In this document: positions 8,692 through 16,420 of the stretch, one piece after another
How positions within the stretch are numbered: the stretch's first letter is position 1
How the letters are laid out: each line of letters begins with the position of its first letter
Origin: Muribaculum intestinale
GTDB lineage: Bacteria; Bacteroidota; Bacteroidia; Bacteroidales; Muribaculaceae
Length of the DNA stretch: 64,000 bases
Assembly: GCF_002201515.1 (NCBI RefSeq)
Contig: NZ_CP021421.1
Coordinates: forward strand, 186,001-250,000
Direction: 5' to 3'
The notes under the pieces: generated by a model
Told to the model about the DNA's origin: nothing
Databases searched by the model: none
Seen by the model: the letters and a program-made list of their open reading frames with translations, nothing else
Made by a program: the position numbers and the translations under genes

Positions 8692-9654
8692 TCAGGGCAC
8701 CCAATGCATACAGCCGGGCGCGGATGTGAATATCACAGCCGGGTCGCTCAGCCGGGCCGCCTCCGAAGGCGAGAGAGCGGTAGCCCACCCTACACGGTCG
8801 GCCTTCTCCGCGCCCGCGCCGCGCGAACCATATTCGCCATAGCGGGCCGTCTTCTCATTGTCGGGATTACGCCAGTTGTGCCAGCCGGCGGCAACTATGT
8901 GGCCCCCCATCTCGCAGTCGATGAAATAGGTAGAGGCGTACGGACGCCACGGACGCCCGAGATACACCTTGTCGACACCATCGGCGGCAGTCAGGCGGCA
9001 ACGATACATCACATAGCCGGTCATTACCGTGTCGGGAGTCGACGCCGCGGTTATGTAGCTGTTGCGCTTGCTGTGGAGAGTGCAGTCGCGAAACAAGGCT
9101 GTGGACGGTCCGAATATATAGTCGGTAGTGCCCTCGATATAGCAGTTGTCGAAGAGCAGACGTGAGCCGCGCCCTCCGGTAAACACCGTGTCCTGATTGC
9201 CGCGGAAGCTGCAGTTGTCAAATTTCAGACGGTCGCCCTCTGTGTGCAGGGCCACAGCCTGCCCTACCTCTCCGGCACTGTTTTCAATGGTGAGGTTGCG
9301 GAATGTGATGTCACACCCCTCCACCTTTACCGTATAGGTGCGGAATGTGCCCATATTGTCGAGCGAGGCATAGTCGCCCCAGCTTATCACAGTGCTGTCG
9401 GCACCGGCGCCTAAAAACTCCACATTCTCTATCCATGAGGGTATCACCACCTTCTCGCGATAGACTCCGGGACGCAGATTTACCGTCACACGATAGTCCA
9501 TATAGGCGCGTATCCCCTCCAGGGCATCGGTAAGAGTAGTGTAGTCGCCGCTCCCGTCAGGGGCGACGGTTATTTCACGCTTATACTCGGCCCCGTCCAT
9601 CGGGAGGCCGAGTATAAGTATAGTCAATGATGCTATGATATGCTTCAGTCGCAT
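8692..9654 (-). CDS. Pectinesterase, carbohydrate esterase family 8
   Basis: Removes methyl esters from homogalacturonan so that lyases can act. A hydrophobic N-terminus ending near MDGA (residue 22) indicates export. The right-handed beta-helix carries the CE8 signatures in order: GQAVALHTEG (Gln132), GNQDTVF (Gln154, acid Asp155), GTTDYIFG (nucleophile Asp178) and YLGRPWRPY (Arg234, Trp236). At 320 residues it is a plain single-domain enzyme. It sits between GH43 and uxaB, where PL10 would use its product. It is preceded by a palindromic repeat that overlaps the end of GH43. Confidence 0.93.
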   Translation of the reverse strand: MRLKHIIASLTILILGLPMDGAEYKREITVAPDGSGDYTTLTDALEGIRAYMDYRVTVNLRPGVYREKVVIPSWIENVEFLGAGADSTVISWGDYASLDNMGTFRTYTVKVEGCDITFRNLTIENSAGEVGQAVALHTEGDRLKFDNCSFRGNQDTVFTGGRGSRLLFDNCYIEGTTDYIFGPSTALFRDCTLHSKRNSYITAASTPDTVMTGYVMYRCRLTAADGVDKVYLGRPWRPYASTYFIDCEMGGHIVAAGWHNWRNPDNEKTARYGEYGSRGAGAEKADRVGWATALSPSEAARLSDPAVIFTSAPGCMHWVP

Positions 9655-9669
9655 GACTCGATTATTTGG

Positions 9670-9737
9670 TTAAGTAAGTCGTAAAAATTATTTTTTAAAG
9701 ATATAGTATACTACGTAATAATTTTACTACTTACTTA
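9670..9737. repeat. Near-palindromic intergenic element, copy 1
   Basis: A left arm at 9671-9692 and a right arm at 9717-9737 are inverted copies of each other (one mismatch, one bulge) around a 24-nt core with its own palindrome TAGTATACTA at 9704-9713. The right arm contains the last codons (Val-Ser-Lys-stop) of the GH43 gene. The first 23 bp are identical to 37678-37700. It could be a repeated extragenic palindrome, an operator or a hairpin that adjusts expression of the downstream pectinesterase gene. Confidence 0.7.
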
Positions 9738-11361
9738 CACGGAACCAGTCGATATCGGCGCGGCCGCCGTCATTGGCAACCTTGGGACGAGTGCAGAATG
9801 TTCCGATTTTCGCACCAATCCATTTCCCCTCGCGGGCGGTAAACGGCTTGCCGATATTCTTGAACTTCTTGCCGTCGAGACTGTAGCTGAAATTGCACAC
9901 TCCGTCGGCCATCTTCACGCGCAGATAGGCAGTCGAATCGGGAAGCATCACCGAGGCATTCTCTACTTCGGGCTTCCCCTTGTCGGCCTTATGACATTCG
10001 TTTTCGCTCAGACGGAACCCTTCGTCGGTCTTCTCCATAGCAAGCACGGCATAGTCAAGTCCCATCACCACCAGGCCGGTACGCTCTCCGTTGTAACGCT
10101 TGTCGGGAGTAAGAGTCACCTTCATCGTAGCGGTAAACGTCGGGGCCGGTATCTTCTGCAACAGAAGGTTGGGCACATCCCAGAGGTTCTTGTAGCCTGA
10201 ACTTACAGGCACGGAATAGAGCGAAAGTACACCCTTGGTCGCATTGTTGTAGCCCCACCACGGCTCGGGATTGCCGTGCCACTGCCACTGAAGGCCGAGG
10301 TTGATGTCGTTGAATTCGTCGCTCTCCTGCGGAGTGGCCTTGGGATATGTCTTGCCCACGTTGGGCTTCTTATATGTGCGCACAGGGTCGCCGCAGCCGT
10401 CGCCATCCTTGTCGACACCCATCACAGGCCAGTCCTCGATCCAGTGCACGGGGTTGAGGTGCACGATACGCCCTATCGGGCCTACATCCTGGAAGTGGAT
10501 AAACCAGTCCTCGCCGCCGTCGGGAGTATCGACCCAGCCGCCCTGATGGGGACCGTTGATGTCGGTGTCGCCCTGGGCAAGCACTACCTTGCGCTCATAC
10601 GGGCCCCACGGGCTCTTGGAGCGGAGTATGGTTTCCCAGCCGGTGGGCACTCCTCCGGCCGGCGACATTATATAGTAATAGCCGTTGCGCTTGTAGAATT
10701 TTGTTCCCTCGATGGTCACGTCCACATCATGTCCGTCATACACGATTTTGGGCTGACCTATCAGACTCTCGCCGTCAGGAGCCATCTCACACACGGCAAG
10801 CACACTCTTCAGATTGGCGCGGCTCCCGGCAAAGCCCCACGACATGTAGGCCTTCCCGTCCTCGTCCCAGAGCGGGCAGGTATCGATTACACCCTTGGTG
10901 CGGGCCACGAGCTTCAGTGGCGACCACGGGCCCTTGGGGTCCTTGGCCTTGGTCATGAATATGCCCAGGTCGGGGTCGCCGTAATATATATAGAATTCGC
11001 CGTTGTGGTAGCGTATCGACGGAGCCCACACTGCATTGCCGTGGTTCACACCATCCTTGACGAATACAGCCTCGTCGGGGAAACGGTCGATAGCATACCC
11101 GATGATAGTCCAGTTGACCAGATCCTTGGAGTGAAGAATCGGCAGACCGGGCACACAGTTGAAGCTCGATGCGGTCATATAGAAGTCATCGCCGACGCGC
11201 ACCACATCGGGATCGGAATAGTCGGCATAGATAATCGGATTCTGGTACTTGCCGTTGCCGAGGTCGGCCACCCATACTTCGCTCAGTTCGGGAGCGGCAT
11301 GCATTGACAGGCTCATGGCGGCACAGCAGGCGAGCACTGTGAGGTTTCGATTCAATTTCAT
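9727..11361 (-). CDS. Glycoside hydrolase family 43 (arabinofuranosidase/xylosidase-like), secreted
   Basis: A signal peptide (MKLNRNLTVLACCAAMSLS) precedes a five-bladed propeller. The start of blade one, ADYSDPDVVRVGDDFYM (Asp50, catalytic base), VWAPSIRYHNGEFYIYYG, and IEGTKFYKRNGYYYI (candidate acid Glu) fit GH43. From about residue 340 a C-terminal beta-sandwich (ESDEFNDINLGLQWQW onwards) resembles the accessory domain of the xylosidase/arabinofuranosidase subfamilies. In this pectin operon removal of arabinose side chains is plausible, but the substrate cannot be read from sequence. The ATG at 11361 is clear. It has 146 nt upstream, so it may have its own promoter as well as read-through from PL10. 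Confidence 0.9.
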   Translation of the reverse strand: MKLNRNLTVLACCAAMSLSMHAAPELSEVWVADLGNGKYQNPIIYADYSDPDVVRVGDDFYMTASSFNCVPGLPILHSKDLVNWTIIGYAIDRFPDEAVFVKDGVNHGNAVWAPSIRYHNGEFYIYYGDPDLGIFMTKAKDPKGPWSPLKLVARTKGVIDTCPLWDEDGKAYMSWGFAGSRANLKSVLAVCEMAPDGESLIGQPKIVYDGHDVDVTIEGTKFYKRNGYYYIMSPAGGVPTGWETILRSKSPWGPYERKVVLAQGDTDINGPHQGGWVDTPDGGEDWFIHFQDVGPIGRIVHLNPVHWIEDWPVMGVDKDGDGCGDPVRTYKKPNVGKTYPKATPQESDEFNDINLGLQWQWHGNPEPWWGYNNATKGVLSLYSVPVSSGYKNLWDVPNLLLQKIPAPTFTATMKVTLTPDKRYNGERTGLVVMGLDYAVLAMEKTDEGFRLSENECHKADKGKPEVENASVMLPDSTAYLRVKMADGVCNFSYSLDGKKFKNIGKPFTAREGKWIGAKIGTFCTRPKVANDGGRADIDWFRVSK

Positions 11362-11376
11362 AAGGTTAAGAGCTTT

Positions 11377-11390
11377 TTAGAGCTTGTTTA
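11377..11390. repeat. Short intergenic repeat TTAGAGCTTGTTTA
   Basis: Identical to 2565-2578 (which covers the exuT stop codon), with near copies at 8654-8667 and 27960-27972. It lies 16 nt upstream of the GH43 start. On the minus strand it reads TAAACAAGCTCTAA. Confidence 0.45.
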
Positions 11391-11458
11391 ATAATCTGTT
11401 TATGGCATTATGGCAGGACGGCGACAGTATTCATGGCCGGATATCGCCGCCTACACCC

Positions 11459-11466
11459 CAAAGTTA
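11459..11466 (-). promoter_or_regulatory. Possible minus-7 box for GH43
   Basis: The minus strand reads TAACTTTG, a full match to the Bacteroidota TAnnTTTG box, in the PL10-GH43 spacer, giving a leader of about 90 nt. I see no TTTG minus-33 box at the usual distance. Confidence 0.3.
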
Positions 11467-11507
11467 ATAATTTATCGTGTACGCGTGAAGCGTCTTTCTA
11501 AGAAGCG

Positions 11508-12872
11508 TTAATTTTTCCCTCTCTTTTTACCAAATTTCCTTTCCATGCGGGCATGCCATTCGGGATATTGCCCTTTGAGAATGAAGTCGGGCCAGGTGCC
11601 GAGATAGCGGTAACGGATACGCCGCGCGGCGTTGAGCGACGGTGCGAACATATAGCCGCACTGGCTGTCGGCCACCGGTTCAAGGTCGGAAAAGCTGTAA
11701 AGGAATCTGAACAGATGGTGAGGACGGGTGTCGTCGTAGATACTGTAGATAGGCCGATGGGCCCGGGCTGCGTCGTAGCTTTCGGCAGCGTTGCGCCACA
11801 GCTCGTAGCGGAGGGTGTCACCCCCGACCGACAGTGTGCGCGGACGGCGCTCCTTCAGACGCTCGAAAAAGTCGGGATACACTCTGGCGGCCACATCCCC
11901 TCCGAGCTGGATAAAGCGGCCCCACATACGCGAGCTGTCGCAGTCGACCACCACCTCGTCGATGCGGCTCCCGCGGTCGTTGTACACAAATTCGGGCTTC
12001 TTCCCCTCTATTGCGGTCTTCTCCAGAAATGCCACCGCATGTTCCACGGCATCGACAATTTCGGCCGTAGGCTCGTCGAGCGACATCAGAAACCACAGTA
12101 TCGAAGTACCCTCGTCGGCTGAATATGCCGGCAGCTCGTGGGGACGGCCCTCGGCGGGTAGCAGGGTGTAGGGGTCGTGCTGCGCACACCACATGGTCTT
12201 TACTCCGTCCTCCACTACCTGACAGTCGAGTATACACTGCAGTCCGGCCCGGTAGGCCTGCTCAACATCGGCGCGCCACTCGACGGGCAGTATCGACCCG
12301 ACCTCGGTAGATGGGTCGAGCAGATCGCGCAGAAGCACCATATTATTAATGTGTAGATTGTCGTTGAAGGTGAAATAGTCGCTGTAGCCTCCGCGCAGTG
12401 GATAATACTGCGGCCACCCGCCGGCACGGGTGTCGGGAGCCTCGGCATTGGGATACTGCGAGTCGAGGATGAAGCGTACGCCGCGACGCGCGCCATCGAG
12501 ATATATACTGTCGCCATTGGCGCGCCACATTCTGGCCAGAAAGCGTATCTCGCTCGTTGTGGCGTCATTGTCCATACATCCCTTCTTGGAGGCCTCCTTC
12601 GAGTCTTTCTCGCCGGCCACCCGCTCGCGGTCAGCATCGCTCATAGCCATGTGCATAGGTATGTTCTTGGGCCAGCCGCCTGAGTTTTTCTGATACAGCA
12701 GTACATTGTCGGCTACACCGCGGGCGTCGTCGGTGGTATACCACCCGTCGGCCTGTGTGTGGCTGAAACGTGTCCATTTGGTGTCGGAGGTACGCTCCGT
12801 CGAGCCGGAAGCCGCCATGCCCGACAGAGACGCCACGGCTGTCATTGCGATTAGATATCTGCGTAATTTCAT
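11508..12872 (-). CDS. pelA: Pectate lyase, polysaccharide lyase family 10
   Basis: Cleaves polygalacturonate by beta-elimination. The 454-residue protein begins with a signal peptide (MKLRRYLIAMTAVASLSGMA). The hallmark YQKNSGGWPKNIPM (about residues 60-73) is followed by DNDATTSEIRFLARM and GGWPQYYPLRGGYSDYFTFN, all typical of PL10. It is the first gene of the minus-strand pectin/uronate operon and probably makes the oligogalacturonides that feed the pathway. The ATG at 12872 lies about 30 nt from a TAATTTTG box. A 146-nt spacer separates it from GH43. Confidence 0.92.
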   Translation of the reverse strand: MKLRRYLIAMTAVASLSGMAASGSTERTSDTKWTRFSHTQADGWYTTDDARGVADNVLLYQKNSGGWPKNIPMHMAMSDADRERVAGEKDSKEASKKGCMDNDATTSEIRFLARMWRANGDSIYLDGARRGVRFILDSQYPNAEAPDTRAGGWPQYYPLRGGYSDYFTFNDNLHINNMVLLRDLLDPSTEVGSILPVEWRADVEQAYRAGLQCILDCQVVEDGVKTMWCAQHDPYTLLPAEGRPHELPAYSADEGTSILWFLMSLDEPTAEIVDAVEHAVAFLEKTAIEGKKPEFVYNDRGSRIDEVVVDCDSSRMWGRFIQLGGDVAARVYPDFFERLKERRPRTLSVGGDTLRYELWRNAAESYDAARAHRPIYSIYDDTRPHHLFRFLYSFSDLEPVADSQCGYMFAPSLNAARRIRYRYLGTWPDFILKGQYPEWHARMERKFGKKRGKN

Positions 12873-12902
12873 GATGTAGGCAATATAGGGTTATTTCTAC
12901 CT

Positions 12903-12910
12903 CAAAATTA
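12903..12910 (-). promoter_or_regulatory. Promoter minus-7 box of the pectin/uronate operon
   Basis: TAATTTTG on the minus strand, a full TAnnTTTG match, placed to give a leader of about 25 nt before the PL10 start. No clear TTTG box is seen 19-21 nt upstream. Confidence 0.45.
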
Positions 12911-13117
12911 CATCAATTCACTCCAATCGCGAAGGCCTAAGCACAACAATCGGCCCCTACAGCCGATTATTCACCCTTTTCCGATAATTTGTATCAGTTG
13001 GGTCCTTCGCCTCATGAGTATCCGTTAACTTAATTTAACCGTCAATTTGTCTTTCCCGTCTCTCTTTATTCCCAATTTTGCGTTATACATAGTTAAAGGA
13101 CATAAACCAGAACAAAT

Positions 13118-13519
13118 ATGCTCAAGAAACTCTCAGCACTGCTGCTGATACTCTCCATCGGCATTGTGTCGGCCTTTGCGGCTGATTCCGCGCTCTATGT
13201 AAAGGAAAAGACCCATAATTTCGGCACCATACGCGAGGCCGACGGACCGGTCAGGTGTGAATTCATCCTACAGAACAACGGAGACAAGCCGCTGGTGATA
13301 GTCTCGGCCAAGGCACAGTGCGGATGCACTACGCCCAGCATACCCAAGCAGCCGATACGCCCGGGAGAGACCGCAGCGCTTACCGTGACATATGACCCCG
13401 CAGGACGTCCGGGCGAATTCGAGAAGACAATACGTGTGCGCACCAACCGCAAGGGCGACAACGCGTTGCTTAAAATCAAAGGTACAGTGCTGCCGAAATC
13501 CACACCCAAGAAAAAATGA
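13118..13519 (+). CDS. DUF1573 protein, exported, first of a pair
   Basis: A 133-residue protein with a signal peptide ending near AFAAD (residue 23), then one DUF1573 immunoglobulin-like domain. The diagnostic block AKAQCGCTTPSIPKQPIRPGE contains Cys68 and Cys70; VTYDPAGRPGEFEKTIRV follows. The biochemical role of DUF1573 is not known to me; a structural or scaffold role in the periplasm or surface is a guess. Its stop overlaps the start of the next DUF1573 gene by 4 nt, implying coupled translation. A weak candidate promoter (TTTG at 13046, CAATTTTG at 13073) precedes it. Confidence 0.85.
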   Translation: MLKKLSALLLILSIGIVSAFAADSALYVKEKTHNFGTIREADGPVRCEFILQNNGDKPLVIVSAKAQCGCTTPSIPKQPIRPGETAALTVTYDPAGRPGEFEKTIRVRTNRKGDNALLKIKGTVLPKSTPKKK

Positions 13520-14607
13520 AAATTCTCCATCTGCTCACACTCGCCGCCGTCACACTGTCAGCAGGCGCCGGCGCATCGGCCCAGCCCAAGGCCAAATGGC
13601 TCGACACAACCCACAGTTTCGGTGCGTTCGACGAAGACCTCGGCAACGTCACCACATACTTCAAGGTAGTCAACACAGGCGACAAGCCGCTCAACATTCT
13701 GAGCGTGCGCGCATCGTGCGGATGCACATCCCCGTCATATAGCCGCAAGCCGGTGGCGCCGGGCGACACTGGACAGGTGGCCGTAACATACAACCCCGCC
13801 GGACGACCCGGAAAGTTTGACAAAAAGGTAAAGGTCGAGACCAATGCCGACCCGGCCGTGACCACCCTTACGATAAAGGGTGTGGTGATAGGCGACCGAC
13901 AGACTCTGCGCGCCCACTATCCGGTGGAGGTCGGATTCCTGAAACTGAAAAATACCGTCGTGCAGTTTGGCGAGGTGACAAAGGGACGCACCAAGACCGC
14001 CTTTCTCGACGGATACAACCAAAGCAGCGACACGATACATCCGTCAATATCCGGCCTGCCCCCATATATCGTGGCCGACATCGCGCCGCGCGCCGTGCCA
14101 CCTGGCGAACAGGTCACATTCACCCTGTTTTTCGATTCATCAAAAGCCAAGGACCAATGGGGACTGTCGACCTCGCAGGCCACAATAAGCCCCGACCCGC
14201 TGTCGTCGCTTGTCAAGGAGGTGTCGCTCGTGGCCATCGTCAACGAGGATTTCTCGAAACTCACGCCCCAGCAGCGCGAAAAAGCGCCAAAGGCCGCCTA
14301 CTCCACATCGTCGATTGACCTTGGCCGAATACAGCGCGGAAAAGTGGCACACGCCGAACTCACTGTCGACAACTATGGCAAATCGCCTCTGATAATCCGC
14401 CGTGCATCATGCCCGGAAGATTTTGTGAAAGTGAAGTGCGGCAAGGAAAAAATCAATCCCGGCTCACAGGCTAAGATTACAGTCACCGTCGACACCGGCA
14501 AGATGCCGGCCGACGCAGGCCTTGTCAACTCCAGACTGTCGGTAATCACCAACGACCCCTCGCGCCCATCATCCCCGATACGCATCGTAGGCGAACTGAC
14601 CGACTGA
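13516..14607 (+). CDS. DUF1573 protein, exported, second of a pair (multi-domain)
   Basis: The ATG lies in the ATGA overlap with the preceding gene. After a signal peptide (ends near ASAQ, residue 23) a DUF1573 domain closely resembles its neighbour: SVRASCGCTSPSYSRKPVAPG with Cys68/Cys70 at the same positions, then YNPAGRPGKFDKKVKV. The remaining part to residue 363 repeats the Ig-like pattern, with a second segment (residues 145-245) and a third (LTVDNYGKSPLIIRRASCPEDF) that keeps only one cysteine. The pair probably arose by tandem duplication. Function unknown. Confidence 0.85.
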   Translation: MKILHLLTLAAVTLSAGAGASAQPKAKWLDTTHSFGAFDEDLGNVTTYFKVVNTGDKPLNILSVRASCGCTSPSYSRKPVAPGDTGQVAVTYNPAGRPGKFDKKVKVETNADPAVTTLTIKGVVIGDRQTLRAHYPVEVGFLKLKNTVVQFGEVTKGRTKTAFLDGYNQSSDTIHPSISGLPPYIVADIAPRAVPPGEQVTFTLFFDSSKAKDQWGLSTSQATISPDPLSSLVKEVSLVAIVNEDFSKLTPQQREKAPKAAYSTSSIDLGRIQRGKVAHAELTVDNYGKSPLIIRRASCPEDFVKVKCGKEKINPGSQAKITVTVDTGKMPADAGLVNSRLSVITNDPSRPSSPIRIVGELTD

Positions 14608-14648
14608 CGCGCCAACCAAAATACAATAAGGGCAGGCTCTAAAAAACA

Positions 14649-14681
14649 GCTCCGGAAAAGTAACCGATACTTCTCCGGAGC
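14649..14681. terminator. Bidirectional intrinsic terminator
   Basis: GCTCCGGAAAAGTA pairs with TACTTCTCCGGAGC (14 bp, one mismatch). TGTTTTTT follows on the minus strand and CTATTGTTTT on the plus strand. It lies between the convergent DUF1573 pair and DUF4252 operon. Confidence 0.8.
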
Positions 14682-14735
14682 CTATTGTTTTGAAGCGTAT
14701 GTATATTGTATCTTATAAATTACAAGATAGAAATT

Positions 14736-15203
14736 TTAATCTTTTCCTGATTCAGGAGATATGCCCTTGATTGTCTCCGGGTCAATATTGCCCTTCATCA
14801 TTACGGCCGACAATATCGAGTCGTTCATCACAAGCACCATCAGTTCCGACAGTTTGTCGCTGTTTCTCACCCCGTAGATATCTACCGTGCCGTCATTTTC
14901 CGACATGTGGGTAAGCAGTTCCATACCCTCGCGCGAGCTCTCAAGAATATCGAAAGCCTTGACAGCCGACTCGCGGCTCGATGTCTTTAGCACCTCCATC
15001 GAGGTAAGCTGCGAGGCCACCTCGTCCATACCCGACACCGGGAGCGAACCGCCCACCTTCGAAAGTATATCCTTGGACATATATATATATTCGACATCAG
15101 GGAGGCGGCCTGCACGCTTGAAGGCTTCTTCCTGAGCCATGGCCGCCAAGCCTACGCCCAGCGCGACGGTCGACGCCAATATCCTGCGAAATTTCATCTT
15201 CAT
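14736..15203 (-). CDS. DUF4252 protein, exported
   Basis: A 155-residue protein with a signal peptide (MKMKFRRILASTVALGVGLAAMAQ) and a DUF4252 domain: VEYIYMSKDILSKVGG, LTSMEVLKTSS, and NDSILSAVMMKGNID. The family usually sits at the end of Bacteroidota operons made of an ECF sigma factor, a membrane protein and one or two DUF4252 genes. That is exactly the arrangement here. The function of the domain is unknown to me. Confidence 0.85.
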   Translation of the reverse strand: MKMKFRRILASTVALGVGLAAMAQEEAFKRAGRLPDVEYIYMSKDILSKVGGSLPVSGMDEVASQLTSMEVLKTSSRESAVKAFDILESSREGMELLTHMSENDGTVDIYGVRNSDKLSELMVLVMNDSILSAVMMKGNIDPETIKGISPESGKD

Positions 15204-15208
15204 ACTTA

Positions 15209-15793
15209 CTAAACACCTATTGTATCGGAAAATACGGGGACTATGCCGTCGTCCCCTGTCATCAGACTGTCGTCATACTCCATGCTGTCATCCTCAAACA
15301 TGCTCATGTCAAATCCGAGCCGTTCGAGCAGCATGTCGGTCTCCTCAGCCTTGCGGTCGGCCTTGTTGAGACATTCCGACACAAGGAGCAGAGCGCGCTG
15401 TGTCTCGTCCTGTGCCTCCTGAGGGTCGGTAAGCTCATACACCGACGACGACGAGTCCTTGACCACGAACACCGTGGCTGTAAGGAGTATGGCCACGGAG
15501 GCTGCCACACTCGCGATTGCCATCAGGCGACGGCCGCGGCGACCGCGGTGCTCCCTGCGCTCAAGCATATCGATGTGGGCCGACAGCTGGGCATCAAGCC
15601 CGGCGGGCACTCGGCATACTCCGTCGGCGGCAAGCAACACCATCATCCTGCGGTCGGCCTTCATATCGTTGGGAAGAGCGCTCTCCGGAGTGACGGCAAA
15701 AAATTCCATCAGTTCATGCTCCTGCGCCAGAGTGGTCATGCCCGAGTGGTAAAGGCTTAACAGTTGTTTTATGTGATAGAGATCTTTTTTCAT
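15209..15793 (-). CDS. Single-pass membrane protein, probable anti-sigma partner
   Basis: A 194-residue protein translated 4 nt after the sigma gene; the ATG at 15793 (MKKDLYHIKQLL) is preferred over a TTG inside the sigma gene. Residues 1-100 are a soluble, presumably cytoplasmic helical part. One transmembrane helix (LMAIASVAASVAILLTATVFVV, about residues 105-126) is followed by an acidic tail rich in Asp and Met. The layout, a soluble N-terminal part before one helix beside an ECF sigma gene, is that of an anti-sigma factor, though I see no zinc HxxxCxxC motif. The function is therefore inferred from position. Confidence 0.7.
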   Translation of the reverse strand: MKKDLYHIKQLLSLYHSGMTTLAQEHELMEFFAVTPESALPNDMKADRRMMVLLAADGVCRVPAGLDAQLSAHIDMLERREHRGRRGRRLMAIASVAASVAILLTATVFVVKDSSSSVYELTDPQEAQDETQRALLLVSECLNKADRKAEETDMLLERLGFDMSMFEDDSMEYDDSLMTGDDGIVPVFSDTIGV

Positions 15794-15797
15794 AATC

Positions 15798-16295
15798 TCA
15801 TAATAGGTTGTTGGCAAATTGTTTCAGACGTCGCCTTGCCCTGCTGAGCAACTGCCTCACATTGGCAGGCGTAAGTCCGGTAATGGTCGAAATCTCGTCG
15901 ACAGAGCAGTCGGCATGCGAGCGGAGCCTCACCACCTTCTGCTGCGACGCAGGCAACGTGGATATCATGCGCTCGGCCAGACTGAGACTGTCGGCATACT
16001 CCACCCGCAAGTGGGAATCGCAGTCGCCGGCACTCTCCTCGTCGACATCATCCACCGAAGCGGGACGACGTCTGCGGGCTCTGAGCAGTTCGATACAGAG
16101 ATGCCTTACGGCAGCCATGCAGTAGGCATCGGGCGACTCTATGCCCGACAGCTCCTGACGCCTGACCCACAGACGTGTCACGGCATCCTGCACGACGTCC
16201 TGCGCATCATCGCTGTCACGCACAATGGCATACGCCACGCGATACATGTCGCCATAGCGCGAAAGGATGATTTCTTTAAACGTCTCTGCATCCAT
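15798..16295 (-). CDS. ECF-type RNA polymerase sigma factor
   Basis: A 165-residue sigma-70 family member. Region 2 includes YAIVRDSDDAQDVVQDAVTRLW, and region 4 includes LPASQQKVVRLRSHADCSVDEISTITG and NVRQLLSRARRRLKQF, a complete helix-turn-helix. It would direct polymerase to a stress or envelope regulon. It is the first gene of the operon with the membrane protein and DUF4252 gene, so autoregulation is likely. The minus strand carries AAATTTTG at 16343-16350, one base off the consensus minus-7 box, about 50 nt upstream. Confidence 0.93.
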   Translation of the reverse strand: MDAETFKEIILSRYGDMYRVAYAIVRDSDDAQDVVQDAVTRLWVRRQELSGIESPDAYCMAAVRHLCIELLRARRRRPASVDDVDEESAGDCDSHLRVEYADSLSLAERMISTLPASQQKVVRLRSHADCSVDEISTITGLTPANVRQLLSRARRRLKQFANNLL

Positions 16296-16420
16296 TACAT
16301 ATACATGACGCCACTCGAGGTCTTTTTGTGACAGTCAACACTCAAAATTTTTCAAAAAAAATTTCACATCCCCACACAATCGCCTCGTTTTCAGCACGAT
16401 TACATAAAGGCATGCAGCCG

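Noticed and set aside
9670..9737. Invertible phase-variable promoter
   Set aside because: The inverted repeats enclose only 24 bp, far shorter than known Bacteroidales invertible promoters, and the core contains no TAnnTTTG box in either orientation. No invertase gene is present.
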